In this document: one piece after another, positions 32,835-43,400 of the stretch | Numbering within the stretch: position 1 is the first letter of the stretch | Layout: each line of letters opens with the position of its first letter | From: Kibdelosporangium aridum | GTDB taxonomy: Bacteria > Actinomycetota > Actinomycetes > Mycobacteriales > Pseudonocardiaceae | Direction of reading: 5' to 3' | Assembly: GCF_900176515.1 (NCBI RefSeq) | Contig: NZ_FWXV01000001.1 | Span: 2,139,830-2,203,829 of the forward strand | Length of the DNA stretch: 64,000 nt | Notes under the pieces: model-generated | Seen by the model: the letters and a program-made list of their open reading frames with translations, nothing else | The model's database searches: none | Told to the model about the DNA's origin: nothing | Position numbers and translations under genes: made by a program

Positions 32835-34090
32835 TTGCGGCGCCGGGCCGTGATCGGCACGTGCTTGTAACCGGAGACGAAATTGGACACCAGCCGCTCC
32901 GGCTGGCCGGCCAATTGGAAGTCCTCGTACCGGCTGAGCAGTTCCTCGAAGAGGATGCGCAAGGTCACGCGCGCGACACTGTGGCCGACGCAGTAGTGCG
33001 GTCCGGCGCCGAAAGCCAAGTGTTTGTTGGGTCTGCGGCGGATGTTGAACGTGGACGCGTCGGCGAACTCGTTGTCGTCACGGTTGGCCGCGCCGAGCCA
33101 GACCACGACAGCGTCACCCGCTTTGATCCGGGTACCGCTGAGTTCGACGTCCTGGGTGGCGTAGCGCAGGAAGTGGTTCACCGGCGAGGCCCAGCGCAGG
33201 GCCTCTTCCACCGCGGTCACGGTGACCTGCGGGTGCGCGGCCCAGTCGCGCAGGATGTCGGTCTCGGTGAACTCGGCCATCACGAAGTTGGGTGAGTGCG
33301 GAGTGGTCACGTTGGCGCCGAGCAGCAGGCTGTAGCAGTTCGACACGATCTCGCCGAGCGACATATGCCTGCCCTCGAACTGGGTCGTGATCAGAACGCT
33401 GATCAGGTCGTCGCCGAGGTGTTCGCGCCGGTGGCGGACCAGTTCCTGGAAGTAGCCGAACAGTTCGTGGTGTGCGAAGGCCAGTGTCAGGCCGCGCCCG
33501 GCCGCGCCGAGGTACTCGGGGTCGTCCGGCGCGATGCACGTGGTGTTGATCCTGGTCAGCCAGTCCCAGTCGGACTCCGGCAGGCCCATCATGGTGCCCG
33601 TGACGGCCATCGGCATGTCCAGCATGGCGTTGCCGAAGTCGAACACGCCGCCGTCGCCGATCGGCTCGATCAGCCGGAGCACCTTGCCGCGGATCATTTC
33701 CCGTTGCCGGTCAACGGCTTTGATCGCCAGGGCCTTCTTCAGCCTGGTCTGCATCTCGGTGTGCCGTGGCGGGTCGGTGACCGCGAGTTGTGTACCCCCC
33801 GCTGGGTCGTCCGTTCCGAGCAGATCGAGCAACGTGCCGCGTTCGGACGTGAACAGGGCGTGATTGCTGAGCACGTAGTCGGCGTCGGCGAACCGCACGG
33901 CCGAGTAGAAGCCGCGCTCGGCGTCCACCTGTTGCCAGCTCAAGCCTTCCACGGCCCGGAGCCGCCGCCACACCTCGTAGGCGTTGCCGTCGCTGTACAG
34001 GTTCGGGTCGACCAGATCGTCCCCGCCGAGGTGCACCGGGCAGCGCGCGGCCGGAGTCTGGTGAATGGTTGATTCGTGTACTCGCAACAT
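32831..34090 (-). CDS. Cytochrome P450, probably acting on a carrier-bound substrate
   Basis: 419 residues from ATG at 34090, preceded by AAAGGGCGG; the open frame further up lies in the divergent promoter region. Heme loop FGAGPHYCVGHSVAR (Cys367) and K-helix EEALRW are intact. The I-helix reads LLLGANVTTPHSP, with Val where most P450s have an acidic residue. To my recollection a TT-P-H I-helix of this kind occurs in NovI/NikQ-type enzymes that beta-hydroxylate amino acids held on a peptidyl carrier. It is coupled to a type II thioesterase, matching that idea. Confidence 0.9.
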   Translation of the reverse strand: MLRVHESTIHQTPAARCPVHLGGDDLVDPNLYSDGNAYEVWRRLRAVEGLSWQQVDAERGFYSAVRFADADYVLSNHALFTSERGTLLDLLGTDDPAGGTQLAVTDPPRHTEMQTRLKKALAIKAVDRQREMIRGKVLRLIEPIGDGGVFDFGNAMLDMPMAVTGTMMGLPESDWDWLTRINTTCIAPDDPEYLGAAGRGLTLAFAHHELFGYFQELVRHRREHLGDDLISVLITTQFEGRHMSLGEIVSNCYSLLLGANVTTPHSPNFVMAEFTETDILRDWAAHPQVTVTAVEEALRWASPVNHFLRYATQDVELSGTRIKAGDAVVVWLGAANRDDNEFADASTFNIRRRPNKHLAFGAGPHYCVGHSVARVTLRILFEELLSRYEDFQLAGQPERLVSNFVSGYKHVPITARRRK

Positions 34091-34415
34091 TCCGCCCTTT
34101 GCTTTCCCGGGACCGCTGCTGGGCGTGCGAAATGGATCTTCAAATAAGAGCACGTTCCCAGACACGGTCGACCGATCTCCCCAGTCGCCGGGCCAGCGTG
34201 ACATGGCTGCGAACACCGTGTCAACGCAGCCAACTATGCGATTCGGTCCAATTGCAGATCTGCCTGCCCTTTAGGGCATCGCTCTGGATACATCGCTGCA
34301 GAAAGCTGAAATGCGTAACGTGAGCCTGTTTTGGAAGGGCGTTGACATCGGCAGTGAGCGGATTTAACGTACCCGGCAGCCACTCGGGGGGAAGTAGCGC
34401 AGGGGGTCAGTTCGC
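34091..34415. promoter_or_regulatory. Divergent control region of the NRPS-PKS cluster
   Basis: 325 bp without a gene between the P450 (leftward) and condensation-domain (rightward) starts. It contains the rightward promoter listed separately. A leftward TTGACA (34224-34219) has only a weak -10. I see no long inverted repeat here and no cluster regulator gene in the window. Confidence 0.6.
34342..34370 (+). promoter_or_regulatory. Likely promoter of the main biosynthetic operon
   Basis: TTGACA (34342-34347), 17-bp spacer, TAACGT (34365-34370); transcription would start about 35-40 bp before GTG 34416, whose ribosome site AGGGGG is at about 34400. It could drive 34416 through 50197 as one long mRNA. 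Confidence 0.6.
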
Positions 34416-35747
34416 GTGGGTAACGCAGTGACAGATAACGCCATCTGGAAATTGGCGACACCGGCCCAGCAGGGCATTTGGGTTCTGGACAAGGACGACA
34501 AACTACGGCCGACATATCTCATTCCTACGGTGCTCGAGTTCACCGGTGGAGTCGATAACGCCATTTTGGCCGAGTCGGCTCAGGCCGCGCTCGGCAGGCA
34601 TCCGGCATTGCGGTCGCGGTTCCGCCTCGACACCACCACGCTGCGCGTGGAGTACCGGACCGACGGACCGGCTGGTGAAGTCGGTTTCATCGACGCGCTC
34701 GCCGACGGCTGGACCGCCGAGGAGCTCGACCGGCTGGTCGACATGCTCTGCTGGACCCCGTTCGACCTGGCCACCGAGCCGCAAGCGCGCGGCGAGGTCA
34801 TCAAGGCCGACGAGAACACGACTTTGCTGGTGCTGACCATGCACCACATTTCCTTCGACGGCTGGTCGCGGCATCTGCTCGTGAACGAGGTCATCGCGAA
34901 TTACCAGGCGATATCCCGTGGCGAGCGGCCCGCCACGACCATGTCGATCGACCCTGCCGACGTGGTTGTGCCACCGCAGCCGGACGCGGAGCGCGTGGCC
35001 GAAGCCGTCGAACGCCTACGTGGCGCCCCCATGACTGTGGAGCTGCCATACGACCGGCGCCCGGCACACGCTTCGGTTCTCGGCGCGAACCTCTCCGTTG
35101 AATTGGACGAGGAATTGACCGGCAAGGTCATGGCGGTCGCCGGGCAGGAGGGCTGCACCCCCTTCATGACCGCGGTAGCCCTGCTGGCAGGCACTTTGTC
35201 GCGATGTTCGGGCCAGCGGGACTTCTTGTTCGCGCTCGGCTGGCCAGGCCGTGAGGATCCGGCGACCGCGGACGCGATCGGCATGTTCATGTGCACGCTC
35301 GTGTTGCGTGTCCGATTCGACGACTCCACAACCTGGCGTGAGCTGCTGCGCAACGCGCGAGCCGGCGCGATGGAAGCGTTCATGGACAGCGATGTGCCGT
35401 TGGACTCGATCGCGGCCGCGCTCAACCCCGGCCGGCAAGTGCTGTGGCCGCCGTTGACCCCGGTGCTGGTCAACGTGGACGACCTGCCACTCGAGCTGCC
35501 CCTCGCACCCGGCGTGACCGGCAGATACCGGCTCGACGGCCCGGTGTACACCAAGTACGACCTTGACCTGTTCGTCCGGCTGGACCAGTCCGGATCGGGC
35601 AGCCGCATGACGCTGGCGATCGACTACCCGACGGATCTGTTCGATCAGCCGACGATCGAAACACTGCTTTCCGGCCTACGCCGTAGTGCCGTTGACCTCG
35701 CCTATTCCACAGAGGAGCCGTTCCGTGTCCGACCAGCAGACCGCTGA
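34416..35747 (+). CDS. Stand-alone NRPS condensation domain
   Basis: 443 residues from GTG at 34416, a single condensation (C) domain. The catalytic motif is intact (HHISFDGW, His143-His144 to Asp148), and the opening ATPAQQGIWVLDKDDKLRP corresponds to the C1 motif. DFLFALGWPGREDP and NPGRQVLWPPLTPVLVNVDD follow the C4/C5 regions. It has no adenylation or carrier domain of its own and overlaps the next gene, a lone carrier, by 23 bp. It should join a donor acyl or aminoacyl group to the amine on a carrier in trans. Which partners it joins is not clear from sequence. Confidence 0.92.
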   Translation: MGNAVTDNAIWKLATPAQQGIWVLDKDDKLRPTYLIPTVLEFTGGVDNAILAESAQAALGRHPALRSRFRLDTTTLRVEYRTDGPAGEVGFIDALADGWTAEELDRLVDMLCWTPFDLATEPQARGEVIKADENTTLLVLTMHHISFDGWSRHLLVNEVIANYQAISRGERPATTMSIDPADVVVPPQPDAERVAEAVERLRGAPMTVELPYDRRPAHASVLGANLSVELDEELTGKVMAVAGQEGCTPFMTAVALLAGTLSRCSGQRDFLFALGWPGREDPATADAIGMFMCTLVLRVRFDDSTTWRELLRNARAGAMEAFMDSDVPLDSIAAALNPGRQVLWPPLTPVLVNVDDLPLELPLAPGVTGRYRLDGPVYTKYDLDLFVRLDQSGSGSRMTLAIDYPTDLFDQPTIETLLSGLRRSAVDLAYSTEEPFRVRPADR

Positions 35748-36060
35748 CGCGCATTTAACCGATGCCGACGAACGGCTGGAGATCGTCCGTTCGGTATGGC
35801 GGGAAGTACTCGGCGTCGCCGAAGTAGCCGACGACATCACCTTTTTCGACCAGGGTGGTGACTCGCTGCGTCTTGTCCTGCTCGTAGAGCGACTCAATCA
35901 GACAACCGGCCGCGCGCTGAAAACTGTCGATCTTTTCAGGGCCGGAACCGTCAAGGGTCATTCCAAGCTCCTCGCCGAATCGGACAATTCCGCCACCTCC
36001 GGTTTCCGTGGCACCAGTCGTGCCGATTTGATCAACGCAGCGCGGGCGCGCCGTCCGTAA
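35725..36060 (+). CDS. Stand-alone peptidyl carrier protein
   Basis: 111 residues from GTG at 35725, with AGAGGAG upstream. Carrier fold with phosphopantetheine site DQGGDSLRLVLL (Ser47). It extends at the C-terminus by about 30 polar residues, possibly a docking tail. It sits between the lone condensation domain and the T-C-A-T synthetase, which itself begins with another carrier, so it may hold the starter unit. Confidence 0.9.
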   Translation: MSDQQTADAHLTDADERLEIVRSVWREVLGVAEVADDITFFDQGGDSLRLVLLVERLNQTTGRALKTVDLFRAGTVKGHSKLLAESDNSATSGFRGTSRADLINAARARRP

Positions 36061-36120
36061 TAGCCGTCAATTCTCTTAATCTGCACCCTCACTCATTCCA
36101 ATTGCCCACGGAGGCGAACC

Positions 36121-39100
36121 ATGTCTTTGGACGAGTACGCGGTCGCGGTCCTGGGCCCGGACACTGACGTGACCGGGTTCGCCACGCGCAGTTTCATCGG
36201 GCTGGGCGGGGATTCGCTGCGCGCGATGCGCCTCGCCGCGTTGGTGCAGGAACGGCACGGCGTCCGCATTCCCGTCGCCGACCTGTTGTCGGCCACTCCC
36301 CTCTCCGAGGTGCTGGCCATACCCGGGATCGCATCCCAAGACGCACCGGTGGCCGAGTCGGCCGACGTCCTTTCCCCGACCCAGCGGGGAATGTGGATGA
36401 CCGAGAAAGTCGTTGGCGGGTCGACGTACAACCTGGTGTTCACGTGCTTCGTGGACAGCGGGCAGGTGGACCAGGGCGCGTTCGAGCAGGCGGTCGCGGC
36501 GACAGTCGCGCGGCACGCCGGCTTGCGCACTGTGTTCCGTGAACAGGACGGGGACGTCAAACCCGTTGTACTCAGCCAGCACACGGCCGAGATCACCGAT
36601 GTCCAGCACACCGGCAGCGACTTCGACGAGTTCGTCCGTGCGACAGCCGCCGAGTACGGCCGCAGGCCGTTCGATCTCACGGCTGCTCCGGCATTCCGGT
36701 TTGTTCGCGTGGTCAGTGCGGCTGGGGAGGCGATTGTGCTCGCCGGGCACCACATGGTGCTCGACGGCTGGGCCATCGGCTTGTTGTTCACGGAGATCTT
36801 CACCAACTACGACGCCTTCGTAGCCGGGAAGCCCTCGCCGTACACACAACCCGCTCCCACCATGCGCGCACTCATCGCCCGGCAAGAGATGTCGCGGGAC
36901 AACGGCGAATGGGACCGTCAGGCCGAGTTCTGGCTCAAGCACCTCGACGGCGTGCCTACCGTGCTGGAGCTGCCCGCCGACCGGCCGCGCCCGTCGATCC
37001 AGGACCCGCGCGGCGAGCGGATCACGCTTGACCTGGGGCCGGACGTCAGTGCCCAGGTCAAGGCGCATGCGCAGGACATCGGCGTCACGCGGTTCGCTTT
37101 CCTGCTCGGCGCCTATGCCCTGACGTTGAGCCGATGGACTGGCGCGCGAAGCATGCTGATCGGCGTGTCCCTCTACGGCCGCGACACAGCCGAACTCGCT
37201 GAACTGATCGCGGTGGCGGGCAATCTGGTTCCGATCCGGGTCGAGGTGGCCGAAGACCAGCCGGTCACCGACTTCCTGCGATCCGTGCAGGAGTCGGTGG
37301 CACGGAGCATCGACGCGGGTGCGCTGCCGTTCGACGAGTTGGTCAACCGGCTGGGAGTCGACCGCAATCTCGGTGCGCACCCGCTGGTACAGGTGTGTTT
37401 CGGCATGCACGATCAGCTTCTGCCGCACCGTATCCAGACGAGCACCGGGCAGATCAGGGTCGAAGAGGGCCACGGCGGTGGCGCCCAGTTCGACATGTCG
37501 CTGCTGTTCGGTCAGTCCGAGCCGACGCTCACCGCGCAGGTCGAGTACGCGACGAGCGTGTGGAGCAAGGCGGACGCGGAAGGCTTCGCCGCCGACTTCG
37601 CCACGGCCGCACACGAACTGACCTCCGCTGACAATCCCGCGTTGGCGGACTTGCGGTGTATTTCCCCGGCTCGGCGCGCTGTGCTGGACGAGCTGAACGA
37701 CGCCCGCCAGGACTTCCCTGAGTCCACACTGGACTCTTTGTTCCGGGATGCCGTCCGCCGCACACCCGATGCTGTGGCTGTCCGCGAGGGCGATGTCGAG
37801 CTGACCTATGCCGAACTGGCGGGAGCCGCGGCTGAGCAGGCCAGGGTCCTACGGGCGGCGGGTGTTGAGCCCGGTGACCGGGTCTTGGTCGGTCTGGACC
37901 GGTCGATCGCGCAGACCGTGGCGGTACTCGGGATCACGTGGGCTGGCGCGGCGTACGTCGGCGTCGACCTGAGTGCGCCCAGCGCGCACACCGCGAAGAT
38001 CCTGGCCAAGGCCGACGCGAAGGCGGCACTTGTCGCCGATCCGCAAGCCCTTGGCCCCTACGGCAACCCGGTCTGCGCGACTTGGGAACCCGGGTGGCCA
38101 TCCGCCGATGTTCCCGCAGAGCCCGGCCGGATCGCGTATGTCGCCTTCACCTCAGGGTCGACCGGTGTCCCGAAGGGAGTGGCGGTTCCGCACAGCGCGG
38201 GTGTGCGGCTTGTGCACGAGGCACCTTTTGTCCGGCTCGGCCCAGGCGAGCGTGTCCTGCGCCTGTCACCGCTGGCGTTCGACGCGTCCACCTTGGAGTT
38301 CTGGGGACCCCTGGTGTCCGGCGCCACCATGGAGATCTACCCCGCCGGGATCCCGTCGCCGACCGAGCTGGGTGCGTTCCTGATCGAGCGGCAGGTCAGC
38401 GTCGCGTGGTTGACCGCAGGGCTGTTCCGGCTGGTCGAGGAGTTCGCCCCGGACTCGCTGCGCGGGCTGCGCCAGCTCATCACCGGCGGCGACGTCGTGC
38501 CGCACGAGCACGTGGCACGTGTGCTCAAGCGGCATCCGGGCATTCTGATCACCAACGGGTACGGCCCGACCGAGAACACGACATTCACCGCGACGCACAC
38601 CGTGGCCTCTCCTGCCGAGGTCGACGGCCCACTGCCGATCGGTACCCCGATCCCCGGCACCCGCGTGTACGTACTGGACGACCGGCATCGCCTTATCCCC
38701 CCTGGGGCAGTCGGTGAGCTGTACGCCGCGGGTGCCGGCCTGGCCGATGGCTACATCGGCGACGAGCAGGAAACCGCCCGGTGCTTCGGGCACTTCTCCC
38801 CCGATGTTCCCGAGCGGCTGTACCGCACGGGTGACCTCGTGCGGATCGACACGCAAGGCCGCCTGCGGTTCCTTGGCAGGCGGGACAGCCAGGTCAAGCT
38901 GCGCGGCTATCGCGTGGAACTGTCCGCGATCAACGACGTCCTGTCTGCCGATCCGCGCGTGAGCGACTCTGTCGTGCTGGTGAGTGACGGTGACAGCGCA
39001 GACAAACGGCTCATCGCGGCTGTTGTCCCGGCCATGAGCGTGGGCACGGATGAGCTTCGGGACATGCTCGCCGAGCAGCTGCCCGTGTACATGGTGCCGA

Positions 39101-39447
39101 CGCTGTGGGCCGTCGTGGATCGGATTCCAGTCACCAGCAACGGAAAGGTGGATCGGCGTGCGCTGGCTGCGGTCGCAGTGCCTGCTGGGCAACACGTCCC
39201 GCACGAGCCCGAAGAGGACCTCGCGCCGATCTCGGCGTTCTTCAGCATGGCCTTGCCTGAAGCGCTGACCAGCGAGTTCACCGCGGAGACGGACTTCTTC
39301 ACGGTCGGCGGCAACTCGATGGGCGCTCTGCGGCTGATCCGCATGGTCAAGGACGAGCTCGGGGTGACTGTGCGGCTGCGTGACTTCCTGTTGTCGCCGA
39401 CTCCGGCCGGTCTGCACTCCCTGATCGAGAAGGCTGGCAAGGTATGA
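36121..39447 (+). CDS. NRPS, T-C-A-T (valine-like adenylation code)
   Basis: 1108 residues. It contains a carrier (Ser32 in LGGDSLRAM), a condensation domain (~85-510, motif HHMVLDGW at 210) and an adenylation domain (~540-1020: FTSGSTGVPKG, NGYGPTENT, YRTGDLVR, NGKVDRR). A second carrier follows (Ser1066 in VGGNSMGAL). Reading pocket residues by eye gives D-A-L-W-I-G-G-T-F-K, the pattern of valine-activating domains; this assumes Trp in VAWLTAG is the fourth position. No epimerase, methyltransferase or thioesterase is present, so the chain should pass to the PKS encoded two genes on. It overlaps the next gene as ATGA. Confidence 0.93.
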   Translation: MSLDEYAVAVLGPDTDVTGFATRSFIGLGGDSLRAMRLAALVQERHGVRIPVADLLSATPLSEVLAIPGIASQDAPVAESADVLSPTQRGMWMTEKVVGGSTYNLVFTCFVDSGQVDQGAFEQAVAATVARHAGLRTVFREQDGDVKPVVLSQHTAEITDVQHTGSDFDEFVRATAAEYGRRPFDLTAAPAFRFVRVVSAAGEAIVLAGHHMVLDGWAIGLLFTEIFTNYDAFVAGKPSPYTQPAPTMRALIARQEMSRDNGEWDRQAEFWLKHLDGVPTVLELPADRPRPSIQDPRGERITLDLGPDVSAQVKAHAQDIGVTRFAFLLGAYALTLSRWTGARSMLIGVSLYGRDTAELAELIAVAGNLVPIRVEVAEDQPVTDFLRSVQESVARSIDAGALPFDELVNRLGVDRNLGAHPLVQVCFGMHDQLLPHRIQTSTGQIRVEEGHGGGAQFDMSLLFGQSEPTLTAQVEYATSVWSKADAEGFAADFATAAHELTSADNPALADLRCISPARRAVLDELNDARQDFPESTLDSLFRDAVRRTPDAVAVREGDVELTYAELAGAAAEQARVLRAAGVEPGDRVLVGLDRSIAQTVAVLGITWAGAAYVGVDLSAPSAHTAKILAKADAKAALVADPQALGPYGNPVCATWEPGWPSADVPAEPGRIAYVAFTSGSTGVPKGVAVPHSAGVRLVHEAPFVRLGPGERVLRLSPLAFDASTLEFWGPLVSGATMEIYPAGIPSPTELGAFLIERQVSVAWLTAGLFRLVEEFAPDSLRGLRQLITGGDVVPHEHVARVLKRHPGILITNGYGPTENTTFTATHTVASPAEVDGPLPIGTPIPGTRVYVLDDRHRLIPPGAVGELYAAGAGLADGYIGDEQETARCFGHFSPDVPERLYRTGDLVRIDTQGRLRFLGRRDSQVKLRGYRVELSAINDVLSADPRVSDSVVLVSDGDSADKRLIAAVVPAMSVGTDELRDMLAEQLPVYMVPTLWAVVDRIPVTSNGKVDRRALAAVAVPAGQHVPHEPEEDLAPISAFFSMALPEALTSEFTAETDFFTVGGNSMGALRLIRMVKDELGVTVRLRDFLLSPTPAGLHSLIEKAGKV

Positions 39448-40493
39448 CTCTGGCAGCCGACGACGTACGCGGCATGGACTGGGATGACGGCCTGGAGTGC
39501 TGGGTCGTATCCGACCCGGCGCTGGCCAGGCAGGTGCTCAACCACCCGGGTTTCTCCTCACAGACCTCGGCTCGGCTCTGCGAGCTGTACATGACCGAGC
39601 AGGCACGGCAGGAGCACCACCCACTCACCGAGTTCCTGCGGCTGTGGTTCGTCCACACCGACGACCCGCAGCACGCGGCACTGCGCAAACCCGTGCAGCG
39701 CTTGCTTTCCCCGTCCTACATCCGGTCGCTCGCGCCTCGGATCACCGAGATCGTCGACTGGTGCCTGGAGGATCTGGCACGAACTGGTGACGTCGTGCCC
39801 AGTCTGGCGGAGGCCGTGTCCGGGCGCGTGATGGCGCACATCGTGGGTGTCGATGAGCCGCCTTCGGTCCTGCACACGTGGTCGCAGCGGCTTTCGGCGT
39901 TCATTGCCGCGATGTACCGGCGTGATCACGCCAAGAGCGCACACGAGGTGATGCTCCAGATGCAGCAGAGCCTGGCGCGGGAATCACCGCAGGACACCGC
40001 GACGTGGGCGATGATCCTGTTCGGTGGCCTGGAAACCACCGCGTCGCTGCTGAGCTCGTGCATTCTGGCCGTGCTCAGCGATCCTGCGTTGTGGGCGGCG
40101 GTGCGCGCGGATGACGGCGTCGAGGCGATCGTCGAGTCGGTGCTCGTGCAGCGGCCGCCGCTGCGGAACGTCTCCAGAGTTGTCGCGGAGGATTTCCAGT
40201 TCGCCGGCTCGCGGCTGCGATCCGGGGACTTGGTCATGGTGTCGCTGGCGGGCGGCGCGCTGCTCGAGGACCGCCCCGGCTGCCCAGTGTCCGAACGCCA
40301 GCACCTGATCTTCGGGTTCGGTTCGCACTACTGCGTCGGCGCTCCCCTCGCCCGGCTTGAGGCCGCGACCACGTTGCGGCGGTTCGTACAGCGGTTCCCG
40401 GACGCACGGCTCGCGGAGAACGGGGCCGTATGGGGGCCGAACATCTCGTACGTCGGCCTTGACCACCTGTACGTCGAGCTCGGAGGCCGGTGA
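39444..40493 (+). CDS. Cytochrome P450 lacking the ExxR motif
   Basis: 349 residues, short for a P450 (usual about 400); the N-terminal region is reduced. The I-helix is normal (FGGLETTASLL) and the heme loop is FGFGSHYCVGAPLAR (Cys297). The K-helix that should read E-x-x-R is instead VESVLVQR (from about 230): the Glu and Arg of the motif are replaced by Ser and Val. ExxR loss is known in a few families such as streptomycete CYP157. It lies between the NRPS and PKS genes and is coupled to both, so it is under the same selection. Substrate unknown. Confidence 0.9.
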   Translation: MTLAADDVRGMDWDDGLECWVVSDPALARQVLNHPGFSSQTSARLCELYMTEQARQEHHPLTEFLRLWFVHTDDPQHAALRKPVQRLLSPSYIRSLAPRITEIVDWCLEDLARTGDVVPSLAEAVSGRVMAHIVGVDEPPSVLHTWSQRLSAFIAAMYRRDHAKSAHEVMLQMQQSLARESPQDTATWAMILFGGLETTASLLSSCILAVLSDPALWAAVRADDGVEAIVESVLVQRPPLRNVSRVVAEDFQFAGSRLRSGDLVMVSLAGGALLEDRPGCPVSERQHLIFGFGSHYCVGAPLARLEAATTLRRFVQRFPDARLAENGAVWGPNISYVGLDHLYVELGGR

Positions 40494-43400
40494 TGGCGGT
40501 AGCCGTGGTCGGCATGGCCTGCCGGTACCCCAAGGCCGCGGACATCCGTGAGTACTGGGCGAACCTGCGCTCGGGCGTCGAGGGGATCTCCCGGTTCACC
40601 CGTGACGAGGCCGTCGCACGTGGGGTACAGGCTGAGGTCGCGCGTCGCCCCGAGTTCGTTCCCGCCAAAGGTTTCCTGGCGGGCTCGCACGCCTTCGACT
40701 GGAATTTCTTCTCCTACAGCCGGGCCGAGGCTGCCGGGATCGATCCGCAGCAGCGGGTGTTCCTGGAATGCGCGTCGTCCGCCATCGACGACGCGGGCAT
40801 CGATCCGACTCGATTTCCTGGCTGGATCGGGCTGTACGCCGGAGCCGATGTCGTCGGCCGCGCGGCGGACGGTTCGCAGAGTGAGCTGGCCGAGGTCATC
40901 GGGCGGGAGAAGGACTTCCTGGCCACCCGAGTCGCGTACAAACTCGGCTTGCGCGGGCCTGCGGTGACTGTGCAGACGGCCTGCTCGACCTCGTTGACCG
41001 CAACCCATATGGCTGTGCGAAGCCTGCTTGGTTTCGAGTGCGATGTGGCTTTGGCAGGCGGCGTCACCGTGATGGCCAAAGGTGAATGGGGCTACCTGTA
41101 CGAAGCTGGCGGCATCCTCTCGCCTGACGGGCATTGTCGGCCTTTCTCGGCGAACGCGGGCGGCACGGTCCCCAGTGAAGGTGTTGGCGTGGTCGTCCTC
41201 AAGCGACTTGAGGACGCGCTGCGTGACGGCGACCGGGTCGCGGCGGTGATCCTGGGTTCGGCGCTGAACAACGACGGCTCCGACAAGATGGGTTACACCG
41301 CGCCGTCGATCACCGGGCAGCGCGAAGTCATCGGATACGCCCAGCACATAGCCGGAATCGACCCGGCGGACATCGACTATGTCGAGGCGCATGGCACAGC
41401 CACACGCATGGGCGACCCAGTAGAGGTCCAGGCACTCACCGACGTTTTCCGAGCGAGCACGGACGCCACCGGGTGGTGCCTGCTCGGTGCCGTGAAGAGC
41501 AACCTCGGGCACACCGGTGCCGCGGCGGGGATCGCTGGGTTGATCAAGACCGTGCTGATGCTGGAGCACCGCGAGGTCGTGCCCACACTGCATTACGACG
41601 AGCCGAACCCGTTGCTGGACATCGAATCCACGCCGTTCCAGGTGTGCACGTCCACCGGGCCTTGGCCGGAACGAGGTGTTCCGTTGGCGGCCGTGAGCTC
41701 GTTCGGCGTCGGCGGGACCAACGCCCACGTCATCGTCAAGGCCGCACCCGAGCGCGGCCGTCCACTTCGGAACGGAAAGCGGATTCTCCCGGTATCCGCC
41801 GCGTCCGCCGATGCCCTCAGCCGCAGCCGCGAGGACCTGGCGGCCCACGTGCCCGGCCACATCTTGTCCGAGGTGTCACGAACACTCACCGGACGGCGGT
41901 TTCACCGTCATCGGCAGGCCATCGTCGCCGATGACGTCGCGCAGGCAGCGATCCTGCTGCGCGAGACCGCACCCTCGGATGAGCCTCGGACATTGGGCAA
42001 GGTCGCGTTCCTGTTCCCCGGCCAGGGGACGTTGCGCTCGGCCGCGGGTGCGGCGCCCTATCGTCTGCTGCCCGCGTTCAAAACGGCTTTCGACGAGGTC
42101 GCGGACGCGGTGACAGTCGACCTCTCCCCTGTCATCACCGAAGGCGAAGGTCTTGACTGGTTCGCCAACACGGTTCACCAGCAGCTCGGGTTGTTCGCGC
42201 TGGGTTACGCCCTAGGCCGTCAGCTCAACGAATGGGACGTCAACGCGACCGCCATGTTCGGCAACAGCGTCGGCGAGTACACCGCTGCCGCATTGGCTGG
42301 CGTGTGGACACCAGATGTCGCGGCCAACTTGGTCTTCGAACGCGCGACGGCGATGTGGGACACCGAACCCGGCTTGATGGCCACGATCGAAGCAACTGAG
42401 GTCCACTGTGGTCCGGAGATCGCGGTCGCGGTCGCCGGCCCCGGCCGTACCGTGGTTTCCGGTCCGGTCGCGGCCATGGAGGAGTTCCTCGCCGCACACG
42501 AAGCCCGCCCATTGACCACCCGACGGGCGTTCCATTCCCCCTTGATGAAGCCCGCCGCAGCCTCCCTGCAGGCCGCCCTTGCCGCCACGCCCGCACTTAC
42601 CCCTCGCATCCGGCTGGTCTCCAACGAGACCGGTGACTGGGCAGATCCCGAATCGGTGCTCAGCCCGGACTACTGGACCGGCCAGATGCTCAACACCGTG
42701 CGGCTCGCCGATGGCGCGGGCGTCCTGCTCGCGGCGGGCTTCCGGACCTTCGTCGAGCTCGGCCCGGGCGCATCGATGATCAGCACAGTGCGCCATCATC
42801 CTTCCTGGTCCGCCGACAACACCACGATTCCGTTGCTGGGCACGTCAGACGATCCCGAGCGCGACCTGTTGCGAGCCTTGGGCACGCTGTGGGAACACGG
42901 CGTGGATTCCGCGCTCCCGGACGATACCGAGTCACTGCGGTGCTCGTTGCCGTCACATCCCTTCGCACCGACCGATCCTGATGTCGAAGTGACGCCGGGA
43001 AAGATCGCCACGGCTGCTCCCCGTGGGCCGCTGGCCGACTTGTGGTGCCGCACCTTGGGTGTCGCGTCAGTGTCCGAATCGGACAACTTCTTCGCACTCG
43101 GCGGCGAGTCGTTGATGCTGGTCACCCTGCTGCGGCAAGTCCGGGAGAAGACCGGCCGGGAAATCCCCACTGTCGGGTTCTCCGCGAACGCCACGTACGG
43201 CGAACTCGTCCGGCTGTCCGAAGCGGACGCCCCGGCGGAGTCACCACTGTTCCTGGTCGCGGACGCGATGGGGACCGCACTCGGCTATCAGCAGCTCGTC
43301 GAGCTGGTCGATCGCCCGGTCCGCTGCCTTGAGCCGTCCCGTCCGGCGCGGTCGGTCGAAACTCTTGCCACGCACTACGTCGAGCGCATCCGCGAGATCC

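Noticed and set aside
36076..37614. Long leftward frame opposite the NRPS
   Set aside because: Antisense of intact carrier and condensation motifs; no recognisable fold.
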